From contig NZ_SJXM01000005.1 of NCBI RefSeq assembly GCF_004336805.1, positions 62,001-126,000 of the forward strand: DNA of 64,000 nt, in the 5' to 3' direction. The stretch is from Aeromicrobium sp. IC_218 (lineage in GTDB: Bacteria; Actinomycetota; Actinomycetes; Propionibacteriales; Nocardioidaceae). The translations under genes were made by a program, and so were the position numbers. The first letter of the stretch is position 1, and each line of letters starts with the position of its first letter. The notes beneath the pieces are model-generated. The model was not told the origin of the DNA, made no database searches, and saw only the letters and a list, made by a program, of their open reading frames with translations. This document shows, in pieces, positions 32,871 to 42,287 of the stretch.

Positions 32871-33626
32871 ATGCAGCTCACCGGCAACGCCGCCATCGTC
32901 ACGGGCGGGGCCTCGGGCCTCGGCGCCGCCACCGCCCGCGCCTTCGCCGAGAAGGGCGCGCACGTGTTCGCGCTCGACCTGCCCGGCTCGATCGCGGACG
33001 CCCCGCAGGTCGACGGCGTCACCTACCTCGCCGCCGACGTGACGAGCGAGGACGACGTGCGCGCCGCCGTCGCCACCGCGGCCGAGGCCGCGCCGCTGCG
33101 CGTGGCGGTCAGCTGTGCCGGGATCGGGCCGTCCGCCCGCATCCTGGGCAAGCGCGGCAGCCACGACCTCGCGCTGTACCGCAAGGTGGTCGAGATCAAC
33201 CTCGTCGGCACGTTCACCGTCATGACGCTCGCCGCCGAGCAGATGGCGCAGACCGAGCCGCTCGCCGACGGCCAGCGCGGCGTCGTGGTCAACACCGCCT
33301 CGATCGCCGCGTTCGACGGCCAGGTCGGCCAGGCGGCGTACTCGTCGTCCAAGGGCGGCGTCGTCGGGCTCACGCTGCCCGCCGCGCGCGACCTCGCCCA
33401 GCACGGCATCCGGGTCAACACGATCGCGCCGGGCATCGTCGAGACGCCCATGCTGGCCACCGTCTCGGACGAGTTCCGCGCGAGCCTCGCCGCGGGCGTC
33501 CCCTTCCCGCAGCGCCTGGCCCGCCCGGACGAGTACGCCCAGCTGGCGACCTTCCTGGTCGAGCACGACTACCTCAACGGCGAGGTCGTCCGCATGGACG
33601 GCGCCCTGCGCATGGCGCCGCGCTGA
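32871..33626 (+). CDS. 3-hydroxyacyl-CoA dehydrogenase, SDR type (HSD10-like)
   Basis: NAD-dependent SDR of 251 residues resembling type II 3-hydroxyacyl-CoA dehydrogenase. It has TGGASGLGAATARAFAEKGAHVFALDLPG (Asp after beta2, NAD preference), VSCAGIGPSARILGKRG with the family-specific insertion, NTASIAAFDGQVGQAAYSSSKGGVVG (Ser and YxxxK), and IAPGIVETPML. It oxidises a 3-hydroxyacyl-CoA in the fadE operon. CAGGAGAG lies before the ATG. Ends at a 20-bp terminator. Confidence 0.9.
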   Translation: MQLTGNAAIVTGGASGLGAATARAFAEKGAHVFALDLPGSIADAPQVDGVTYLAADVTSEDDVRAAVATAAEAAPLRVAVSCAGIGPSARILGKRGSHDLALYRKVVEINLVGTFTVMTLAAEQMAQTEPLADGQRGVVVNTASIAAFDGQVGQAAYSSSKGGVVGLTLPAARDLAQHGIRVNTIAPGIVETPMLATVSDEFRASLAAGVPFPQRLARPDEYAQLATFLVEHDYLNGEVVRMDGALRMAPR

Positions 33627-33639
33627 CCCGAGCCAGCAC

Positions 33640-33681
33640 GCACGACGGGCCCGCGTCCAGGTGGACGCGGGCCCGTCGTGC
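33640..33681. terminator. 20-bp hairpin terminator after the fadE operon
   Basis: 33640-33659 pairs perfectly with 33662-33681; starts GCACGACGGGCCC. Between convergent genes. Confidence 0.85.
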
Positions 33682-33694
33682 CTGTCGGACGTCG

Positions 33695-34429
33695 TCACAT
33701 GGTGTTGACGATCAGGCCGATGTGGGTGAAGAAGTTCATCGCGCCGAACAGCAGCAGCACGGCGCCGCCGACCAGCCAGACCAGCCCGACGGTCTTGACC
33801 AGGCCGCCGAGGCGCGCGCCGCCCTTCTCGAGCGAGCGGACGACGAACGGGAACAGGAACGCGCCCAGGCCGATGACGGCGATGAGGCCGGACATGAAGA
33901 TCGCCTCGACCAGCGGCCACTCGGCGAACTCGCCGGAGATCGGCTCCTCGGCCGGCGCGGCGAACAGCTGGTACTTCACGCCGGCGACGGCGATCGCGAA
34001 CAGGGCCAGGCCCAGCCCGCCGACGAAGATCGAGATCGGCTTGGCCACCTTGACCAGCGACCCGACCGGGTCGGCGGTCAGCAGGGCGTCCGCGCCACGG
34101 CGCCACAGGTAGACGGCGACGCCGAGCAGCAGCGTGCCCAGGCCCAGGCTCGTCTCGCCGAAGATGATGTTGTCGAACGGGAAGCCGCCGGCCGCCAGGG
34201 GCCAGGTCAGCGTCATGTGCAGGCCGGTCGTGGTGAGGATGAAGCCGAGCACGCCGAACGTGACCGACCATCCCTCCGCGCTGACCTCGGCGGGCTCGGT
34301 CAGCAGCTGCCGGCCCATCAGGACCAGGCCGATCAGGGCGGCACCCGCCGCCACGGCCATGATCGTGTTGTACGTGGGCATGCTCGCCCAGTCGATCTTC
34401 AGGCCCTCCTGGGCCACTGCGGTCTTCAT
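33695..34429 (-). CDS. DUF981 family multi-pass membrane protein
   Basis: Protein of 244 residues with six or seven hydrophobic helices (YNTIMAVAAGAALIGLVLMGRQL, WSVTFGVLGFILTTTGLHMTL, LGLGTLLLGVAVYLW, ISIFVGGLGLALFAIAVAGV, FMSGLIAVIGLGAFLFPFVV, GLVWLVGGAVLLLFGAMNFFTH). Conserved LHMTLTWPL and NIIFGE match DUF981; the function is unknown. GAGGTGG precedes the ATG. The gene is divergent from a TetR regulator with a TCATAC-N4-GTATGA palindrome between them, so it is likely repressed by it. Confidence 0.82.
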   Translation of the reverse strand: MKTAVAQEGLKIDWASMPTYNTIMAVAAGAALIGLVLMGRQLLTEPAEVSAEGWSVTFGVLGFILTTTGLHMTLTWPLAAGGFPFDNIIFGETSLGLGTLLLGVAVYLWRRGADALLTADPVGSLVKVAKPISIFVGGLGLALFAIAVAGVKYQLFAAPAEEPISGEFAEWPLVEAIFMSGLIAVIGLGAFLFPFVVRSLEKGGARLGGLVKTVGLVWLVGGAVLLLFGAMNFFTHIGLIVNTM

Positions 34430-34478
34430 CGATCCACCTCGTTGACGGGAGGCCCTCGTCGGCCTCGCTCGGTAAAAC

Positions 34479-34494
34479 TCATACGCGTGTATGA
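34479..34494. promoter_or_regulatory. candidate TetR operator TCATAC-N4-GTATGA
   Basis: Perfect 6-bp inverted repeat with a 4-base spacer in the divergent region between the DUF981 gene and tetR. Likely the site through which the regulator controls DUF981 and itself. Confidence 0.55.
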
Positions 34495-34508
34495 CTATTC
34501 CCGGATCC

Positions 34509-34514
34509 TAGGAT
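34509..34514 (+). promoter_or_regulatory. leaderless-type -10 box of tetR (TAGGAT)
   Basis: TAGGAT, 6 bases, then the GTG at 34521. Confidence 0.6.
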
Positions 34515-34520
34515 GACGAC

Positions 34521-35141
34521 GTGGCAGACCACCAGGCGCGTCGGACCAAGCAGGCGCGCAGCGCCGCCCAGCAGGAGGCGATGACCCGCGCGGCGGCCAC
34601 CCTGCTCATCGAGGAGGGGCCGGACGCGATCACGTTCCGCAACGTGGCGCGAGCCGCCGGCGTGGCCGAGGGCTCGGCCAGCTACTACTTCCCGAGCAAG
34701 CGGGCGCTGTACGCCGCCGCCGTGCGCGCCGCCGAGACCGTGCGCACGACGAGCGCCCGCGCGACGGCGGAGTCCCTCGAGGTCGCCGAGCGCTCCCCCG
34801 CCGACACGGCCGGCCTCATGATCGAGGTCTTCTACGCCCCGGCCCTGGGACCGGACGTCGTGACGCGGCGGCTCGAGCCCATGCTGGACGCGACCCGCAG
34901 CCCCGAGCTGCACGACGTCATGGCCGCGTCCCGGCCCCACCTGCTGGAGTCGCTGCGCATCGTCCTGCGCCGCAGCGGGCACGCCACCGTGGCCGACTCC
35001 GAGGACGTCGAGCTCGTGGCCCAGCAGATCGACGCCGGGCTCCTGTACGGCGCCCTGGCCGGCGAGCAGGACCCGGTCGGGTTCGCCCGGCGCGGCGTCG
35101 CCCGCGTGCTGGAGCTCGCCTCGCGCCCCGGGCCGGCCTAG
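34521..35141 (+). CDS. TetR/AcrR family transcriptional regulator
   Basis: Regulator of 206 residues with HTH at about 18-62 (MTRAAATLLIEEGPDAITFRNVARAAGVAEGSASYYFPSKRALY) and a helical ligand domain. The divergent DUF981 gene and the palindrome between them suggest a local target; the downstream antiporter 48 bases away may be co-transcribed. Leaderless GTG start. Confidence 0.87.
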   Translation: MADHQARRTKQARSAAQQEAMTRAAATLLIEEGPDAITFRNVARAAGVAEGSASYYFPSKRALYAAAVRAAETVRTTSARATAESLEVAERSPADTAGLMIEVFYAPALGPDVVTRRLEPMLDATRSPELHDVMAASRPHLLESLRIVLRRSGHATVADSEDVELVAQQIDAGLLYGALAGEQDPVGFARRGVARVLELASRPGPA

Positions 35142-35189
35142 GCGCCGTTCGGTACCGTTGCGTCGAGTCAACTAGTTGCGGAGGCGCCC

Positions 35190-36767
35190 GTGGAGTTCCT
35201 GACCCTGCTCGTCGCCCTGCTGGTCGGGACGGTCGTCCTCGTCGGCGTCGCCGAGCGTGCGCGGCTGCCGTACCCCATCCTCATGCTGCTGTTCGCGGCC
35301 CTGGTGGCGTTCGTGCCGGGCATCCCGGAGATCCACGTCGAGCCCGAGCTGATCCTCCCGCTCTTCCTGCCGCCCCTGCTGTTCGCCGCGGCCCAGCGCA
35401 GCTCGTGGTCGACCTTCCGGATGCGCTGGCGGACGCTGATCCTGCTCGCGGTCGCGCTCGTCGTCGTCAGCGCCCTGGCCGTCGCCGGCACGACGATGCT
35501 CGTGGTCGGTTCGATGACCCTGCCCGCGGCGGTCATGCTCGGCGCGCTCGTGTCGCCACCCGATCCCGTCGCGGTCGAGGCCGTCGCCGGCAAGGTCGGG
35601 ATGCGTCGTCGGCTCGTCACCACCCTGCAGACCGAGGGCCTGTTCAACGACGCCATGGCGATCGTCCTGTTCCAGGCCGCCCTGTCGGCGACCGTGGCCG
35701 GCGGCGGCCTCACGGCCGGCGACCTCGCCCTGTCGTTCGTGGTGGGCTCGGCCGGCGCGGCGCTGCTCGGCTACGTCGTGGCCGCGATCGTCGCCTGGGT
35801 CGCGGCCGCCGTGCCCAGCCTGGTGGCGCACAGCGCCGCCACGCTCGTCGCCCCGTACGCGGTCTACCTGGCCGCCGAGGAGGCGCACCTGTCCGGCGTC
35901 GTCGCGGTGGTGGTCACCGCGCTGGAGATCGGCCGACGCGCGCGGCCGCAGGACTCCGAGGAGCGCCTGACCCGCCGGGCCTTCTGGGACGTCGTGGAGC
36001 TGCTCACCACCGGCGTCGCGTTCGGCCTGGTCGGCATGGAGATGCGCTACATCATCGCCGACGAGGGCCGCGAGATCGCCCGGTTCGTCCCGGGCGTCGC
36101 CGCGGTCTGCGTCGTCGCCGTGGTCGTCCGGCTGCTGTGGATGCTGGGCATGCACGCCGTCGCCCGTCGCGAGGGTGCGCCGCTGCTGGCGCCGGCCTCG
36201 CTCAAGGAGGTGCTGGTGCTGACCTGGTGCGGCATGCGCGGCCTGGCCACGCTTGCGCTCGCCCTGGCCCTGCCCCTGACGCTGGACGACGGATCGGCCT
36301 TCGAGCAGCGCAACTTCATCATCGTCTGCGCCGCGGCGGTGCTGCTCGTGACGCTCGTCGTGCCCGGCCTCACCCTGCCCGCGCTCATGCGCTGGCTCGA
36401 CCTGCCCACCGGCGAGGCCGAGGAGCAGAAGGCCGAGAAGGCGCTCGCCCGCCGCGCGCAGAGGGCGGCGCTGGAGACCCTGCGCTCGCACGCGTCCGCG
36501 GCGACGCTCACGGCCGAGCAGCGCCGCGCGGTCGGCCGCCGCCTGTCCGGACTCGAGCGCATCCTCGACGCGGCCGCCGACGACGTCGACGAGCTGCACC
36601 GCTCCGCGCGCGAGGCGCGCACCACGATGCAGGCGGTGGAGAAGGTCGCACTGGACGCCGCCCGCACCGAGATCCTGCTGGCCCGCAACGAGGTGGGCAC
36701 CGACCCCGAGGTCGTCGACCACCTGCTGCGCCGGCTCGACCTGCGCACGGTGCTGCTCGACCGCTAG
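35190..36767 (+). CDS. Na+/H+ antiporter, CPA1 (NhaP) family
   Basis: Membrane antiporter of 525 residues with about twelve helices. The ion-binding ND pair lies in TEGLFNDAMAIVLFQ, the preceding SPPDPVAVEAV loop is typical, and the helix-11 motif is WCGMRGLATLALALALP. The cytoplasmic C-terminus (about residues 410-525) is long, charged and helical and may regulate. It exchanges Na+ or K+ for protons. GCGGAGG sits 8 bases before the GTG start. Ends at a 16-bp terminator. Confidence 0.9.
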   Translation: MEFLTLLVALLVGTVVLVGVAERARLPYPILMLLFAALVAFVPGIPEIHVEPELILPLFLPPLLFAAAQRSSWSTFRMRWRTLILLAVALVVVSALAVAGTTMLVVGSMTLPAAVMLGALVSPPDPVAVEAVAGKVGMRRRLVTTLQTEGLFNDAMAIVLFQAALSATVAGGGLTAGDLALSFVVGSAGAALLGYVVAAIVAWVAAAVPSLVAHSAATLVAPYAVYLAAEEAHLSGVVAVVVTALEIGRRARPQDSEERLTRRAFWDVVELLTTGVAFGLVGMEMRYIIADEGREIARFVPGVAAVCVVAVVVRLLWMLGMHAVARREGAPLLAPASLKEVLVLTWCGMRGLATLALALALPLTLDDGSAFEQRNFIIVCAAAVLLVTLVVPGLTLPALMRWLDLPTGEAEEQKAEKALARRAQRAALETLRSHASAATLTAEQRRAVGRRLSGLERILDAAADDVDELHRSAREARTTMQAVEKVALDAARTEILLARNEVGTDPEVVDHLLRRLDLRTVLLDR

Positions 36768-36772
36768 GACGC

Positions 36773-36807
36773 ACGAGGGCCCCACCGCGGTGCGGTGGGG
36801 CCCTCGT
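36773..36807. terminator. hairpin terminator between antiporter and DHA2 exporter
   Basis: 16-bp perfect stem ACGAGGGCCCCACCGC (36773-36788) with 36792-36807; loop GGT. Bidirectional by position. Confidence 0.85.
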
Positions 36808-36820
36808 CGTCGGTCGAGCG

Positions 36821-38386
36821 TCAGTGCATGACGATCGGCGCCTTGGTGGCGTCGTCGTCCAGGCCCGCCTCGCGCTTGCGCGGCAGCAGGGCCACCGGGA
36901 TCAGCGTGAGGACCAGGATGATCGTCGCGACCCAGTAGGTCGTCGAGAAGGCGTCCGCCCACTCGCTCAGACCGGTCGGGACGAACGCGTCGCCGAGGCG
37001 CTGGGCGACCTCGAGCGCGCCGGCCGGGGGCTGCTCGCCCTGGGCCTGGGCCTGACCCGTCGCGACGAGCGCGCTGGCCGCGTCCGACGCCTTGATCTGG
37101 TTGGTGAGCACGACCGTCATCAGTGCGACGCCGATCGAGCTGCCGACCTGCTGGATCACGTTGATCAGCGTCGAGCCGCGCGCCACCTCGTGCGCGCCGA
37201 GCGTGCGCAGCGCGGAGGTGAAGATCGGCATCATGGTCGCGCCCATGCCCAGGCCCATGACGAACAGCCACGCCATGACCTGGATGTAGGGGGTGTCGAC
37301 CTCGGCGCTCTGGGTGAGGCCGAACATGCCCACGATGATGCCCACGAAGCCGAACGGCACGATGCGCCCGACCGGCAGGCGGTCGGCCAGGGTGCCGGCG
37401 ATCGGCATCGTCAGCATGGCGCCGATGCCCTGCGGGGCCACGAGCAGGCCGGCCTTGAGCACCGACTCGCCGCGGATCTGCTGGAAGTACGTCGGGACCA
37501 GCAGCAGGGCGCCGAAGAAGGCCAGCGTGAACAGGAACATCACGATGGTCGCCAGCGTGAGGTTGCGGTCCTTGAACAGGCGCAGGTCGAGGAGCGGGTG
37601 CTTCGGCTTGAACGAGTAGAAGACGAACGCGACGATCAGCGCCAGGCCGACCAGGCCCGGCAGCAGCACCCGGGTGGAGGCGACGGTGCCGGTCTCGGGG
37701 ATCGACGAGACGCCGTAGAGGAACAGCGCCAGGCCGGGCGACATGAGCAGCACGCCGACCAGGTCGAAGGTCTCGCTCGGCTCGGTGTCGTCCTTGGGCA
37801 GCACCATGAACGCGTAGACCAGCGCGACGACGCCGATCGGCAGGTTGATGAGGAACACCCAGTGCCAGGAGGCGGTGTCGATCAGCCATCCGCCGAGGAT
37901 CGGGCCCATGATCGGTCCGAGCAGCATCGGGATGCCCAGGATGGCCATGAGCCGGCCCATGCGGTGCGGGCCCGCGGCGCGGGTCATGATCGTCATGCCC
38001 AGCGGCATCAGCATGCCGCCGCCGAGACCCTGGATGACGCGGAACGCGACCAGCGACTCGATGCTCCAGGCCGCGGCGCACAGGGCCGAGCCGAGGGTGA
38101 ACAGGGCGAGCGCGGTCATGTAGAGGCGCTTGGTGCCGAAGCGGTCGGCCGCCCAGCCGGTCAGCGGGATGACCGCCGCCAGGGCCAGCGTGTAGCCGGT
38201 CACGGTCCACGCGACGGTGGACAGCTCGGCGACCTCGAACTCCTTCTGGAACGTCGGCAGGGCCACGTTCACCACGGTGATGTCGAGGATGGACATGATG
38301 GCGCCGAGCACGACGACGCCGGCGACCTTGAGGATGTCGGGAGTGATCTTGTCGTCGTCGGCTGCGTTGACAGCAGGGGTGGTCAT
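36821..38386 (-). CDS. DHA2 family (EmrB/QacA) MFS multidrug exporter
   Basis: Fourteen-helix proton antiporter of 521 residues. It has motif D1 SILDITVVNVALPTFQKEF, motif A GWAADRFGTKRLY, motif B FRVIQGLGGGMLMPLGMTI and motif C LGIPMLLGPIMGPILGGWLID. A long loop after helix 13 and the C-terminal KREAGLDDDATKAP tail are cytoplasmic. It expels hydrophobic drugs in relatives; the substrate here is unknown. No adjacent regulator. The ATG at 38386 has a weak GGA upstream. Confidence 0.9.
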   Translation of the reverse strand: MTTPAVNAADDDKITPDILKVAGVVVLGAIMSILDITVVNVALPTFQKEFEVAELSTVAWTVTGYTLALAAVIPLTGWAADRFGTKRLYMTALALFTLGSALCAAAWSIESLVAFRVIQGLGGGMLMPLGMTIMTRAAGPHRMGRLMAILGIPMLLGPIMGPILGGWLIDTASWHWVFLINLPIGVVALVYAFMVLPKDDTEPSETFDLVGVLLMSPGLALFLYGVSSIPETGTVASTRVLLPGLVGLALIVAFVFYSFKPKHPLLDLRLFKDRNLTLATIVMFLFTLAFFGALLLVPTYFQQIRGESVLKAGLLVAPQGIGAMLTMPIAGTLADRLPVGRIVPFGFVGIIVGMFGLTQSAEVDTPYIQVMAWLFVMGLGMGATMMPIFTSALRTLGAHEVARGSTLINVIQQVGSSIGVALMTVVLTNQIKASDAASALVATGQAQAQGEQPPAGALEVAQRLGDAFVPTGLSEWADAFSTTYWVATIILVLTLIPVALLPRKREAGLDDDATKAPIVMH

Positions 38387-38534
38387 AGGCACGTCCTGAG
38401 GTGTTTCGGTCCAGTCCCGCGATGATGACCGCGGGCGCGTCAGGCTACTGCAGCGCACTGACAGGGCGATGAACATCGGTGAACGTCGAGGTATTCCCCG
38501 GGCCTGCGGCCCACGAGCACACGGCGGCATCCCG

Positions 38535-38540
38535 TAGACT
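38535..38540 (+). promoter_or_regulatory. -10 box of typA (TAGACT)
   Basis: TAGACT upstream of typA; the transcript would start near 38547 and include AAGGA before the ATG at 38594. Confidence 0.5.
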
Positions 38541-38593
38541 TGCTCCGGCCCGCAGTCGCGGAACCACTCCCCACGCAAGGACGTCCCACCCGC

Positions 38594-40456
<1,863 letters not shown>

Positions 40457-40536
40457 GGTCCCCTGCTCCACGCCGCGAGCCCGCCGTCCCCCACCGGGGC
40501 CGGCGGGCTCGCCCGTTGTGGGGGTCTCTCGGCGGG

Positions 40537-40650
40537 CGGTGAGCTGTCCACCTCACCCGACCGGGGGCGGTGAGTGGCCGTCACTCCTGAGCGGGCGCGG
40601 TGAGTGGTGGTCACTCTCGCGGTCGAAAGTGACCACCACTCACCGCCCGA
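40537..40650. repeat. palindromic repeat block 1 flanking the AbiEi/DUF559-type gene
   Basis: At least three degenerate direct copies of GGCGGTGAGTGGTGGTCACT-like units, at about 40537, 40566 and 40597. A fourth is inverted at 40627-40648, which with the third forms a 17-bp hairpin (GGTGAGTGGTGGTCACT). The inverted unit runs into the 3' end of the gene. A matching block lies on the other side of the gene at 41641-41743. Confidence 0.75.
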
Positions 40651-41566
40651 CGCGGATGGGACGGTCGAGCGCGTGCCAGGCAGCGCCGAAGTGCGGGCCC
40701 GGCCCGTCGTAGCCGCGCCGGCGCAGCTCGTCGTGCACGCGCTCGACGAGGGCACGAGGACGCCTCAGGTCCGACGCGACCACCTGCAGGTATCCCCAGC
40801 CCGCGCGGCGCAGACGCCGGTACCGCTCGATGTCGACGCCGAACTGGTACGCGTCCTCGGCATGCTGGCGGCCCTCGTACTCCAGGACCAGGTGGTACTC
40901 GTCCAGGACGAGGTCGCCGGTCGCGAGAAGCTCGCCGCCCAGCATCACTGGCCCGTTCGGCACCCCCGTCGGAAGAGCCGCGGCGCGCAGCCGGAGGCGC
41001 AGCCAGGACTCGGGCATGGAACGCGACCGTCCGTCGACGAGGTGCACCACCCGCAACGTCTGGCGCGCTCCGGGTCGCCACCGGTGCAGGCGAGCCGTCG
41101 CGACGAGCTCCTCGACCGTGGTGTGACCGCGGTGGACTAGCCAGTCGCCGGCCGCGACCGTGCTGGCGAGCGAGAGGGACTCCGCGCACTGCACCAGCGC
41201 CGCGGCCGGCGTCACGCCGATGTCGTCTCGTGGCGGAAGCACCGCTGTGCGATGCACGACGATGCCGTCGAGCGCCAGGTGCAGGTCGCCCTGGACGATG
41301 AAGTGGACGGGTCGGACCCGCGCCACCTCGAGTCCGAGCGTGAACAGCCGGGACGCATGGCTCAGCAGAGCCTGCTCCGGCATCGCCTTGGCCGCCGCGA
41401 CGACGTGGTCGTGGTCGCTCATGGCGTGGTCGCGGTGCACCCAGACGGTCGGGTGCACCCGGACGAACCGACTCCCACGCAGGAGCGACGTCGAGGCACC
41501 GGCCTCCGCCGCCTCCCGGCGCGTGAACGGACCGTTCAGCAGCGGGGGCGGAACCGGCTTCGTCAT
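40640..41566 (-). CDS. AbiEi-antitoxin/DUF559-like protein (winged helix plus VSR/endonuclease-like domain)
   Basis: Protein of 308 residues. The N-terminus (FTRREAAEAGASTSLLRGSRFVRVHPTVWVH) matches the winged-helix domain of AbiEi-type antitoxins. The C-terminal part (about 210-285) has DLVLDEYHLVLEYEGRQHAEDAYQFGVDIERYRRLRRAGWGYLQVV, a PD-(D/E)xK nuclease-like DUF559/VSR pattern with D...E.EG..H. No toxin partner lies next to it. Such genes are numerous in actinobacteria and their role is unclear. It is bracketed by palindromic repeat blocks, and the codon usage resembles its neighbours. Confidence 0.78.
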   Translation of the reverse strand: MTKPVPPPLLNGPFTRREAAEAGASTSLLRGSRFVRVHPTVWVHRDHAMSDHDHVVAAAKAMPEQALLSHASRLFTLGLEVARVRPVHFIVQGDLHLALDGIVVHRTAVLPPRDDIGVTPAAALVQCAESLSLASTVAAGDWLVHRGHTTVEELVATARLHRWRPGARQTLRVVHLVDGRSRSMPESWLRLRLRAAALPTGVPNGPVMLGGELLATGDLVLDEYHLVLEYEGRQHAEDAYQFGVDIERYRRLRRAGWGYLQVVASDLRRPRALVERVHDELRRRGYDGPGPHFGAAWHALDRPIRVGR

Positions 41567-41640
41567 CGGACCAGGGACTCACGCCGACCGGCCGCGTCGG
41601 CAGCCCTGCCGTCACGACCTGTGGATGCCCGGTGACGAGC

Positions 41641-41743
41641 GGTGGGGTGTGGTCATTCCTGACGCCTGAAGTGACCATGGCTCACCGACCAGCCCGGGGA
41701 AGTGACCACAACTCACCGCCCACGGCCGGGGTGAGCGGTCACG
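41641..41743. repeat. palindromic repeat block 2 flanking the AbiEi/DUF559-type gene
   Basis: Further copies of the GGTGAG-N-GTGGTCACTTC unit: one direct at about 41639-41660, two inverted at about 41669-41690 and 41699-41722, and a short GGTGAGCGGTCAC at 41730-41742. The last overlaps the stop codon of the isochorismatase-like gene at 41739-41741. With 40537-40650 it brackets the intervening gene. Confidence 0.7.
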
Positions 41744-42287
41744 CCAGGAGGGCGGCGGTCGTGGTGATGGTCAGCTGGGGCGGGAACATCGCCATGGCGT
41801 CGAGGGCGCGCTGGTGGTCGGCCGGGGTCACTCCGGCGCAGGCGTCGGACGCCACGCGGACCCAGCAGCCGTCGTCCGCCGCCGCAAGGGCCGTGGTGAT
41901 CACGCAGCAGTCGGTCGAGACGCCGCACAGGTCCAGGTGCCGCGAGCCACCGGTCGCCGCGAGCAGCTCCGGGCCCCACTTGCCGAACGTCGGCGCGTCC
42001 ACGACGGGCACGCCCGACGCCGGCGCGAGCGCGTCGACGACCTCCCACAACGGCGCCGCCGACGGCTCCAGCGCGAACGGCCAGTCCCGGTAGTAGTCGA
42101 CCCACGCGCCCTGCGGCTCGCCCGGCGCGACGAACCGGGTCATCACGACCCGGCCCTCGTAGGCGTCCATGAGGGCGCGGACGTTCGGGACGATCGCGCC
42201 GAAGTCCGCGCCCATCCCCCACGGGCTCGCCTCGGCGTCGGCGAACACCCGCTGCATGTCGACGACGACGAGCCAGGGCTCGCTCAC
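41739..42287 (-). CDS. isochorismatase-family cysteine hydrolase
   Basis: Hydrolase of 182 residues of the nicotinamidase/isochorismatase/ureidoacrylate amidohydrolase superfamily. The catalytic triad is Asp about 10 (WLVVVDMQRVF), Lys about 108 (APTFGKWGPELL) and Cys about 134 (LCGVSTDCCVITTALAA) with the preceding cis-peptide. It hydrolyses an amide or vinyl ether; the exact substrate is open. Last gene of the four-gene operon: the GTG at 42287 overlaps the permease stop (GTGA). Confidence 0.87.
   Translation of the reverse strand: MSEPWLVVVDMQRVFADAEASPWGMGADFGAIVPNVRALMDAYEGRVVMTRFVAPGEPQGAWVDYYRDWPFALEPSAAPLWEVVDALAPASGVPVVDAPTFGKWGPELLAATGGSRHLDLCGVSTDCCVITTALAAADDGCWVRVASDACAGVTPADHQRALDAMAMFPPQLTITTTAALLA

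Noticed and set aside
40640-41566. Complete AbiE toxin-antitoxin pair
   Set aside because: Only the AbiEi-like/DUF559 protein is present; no nucleotidyltransferase toxin (AbiEii) is encoded on either side.
40537-41743. CRISPR array
   Set aside because: The repeats are irregular in spacing and orientation, degenerate and palindromic, with no uniform spacers and no cas genes.
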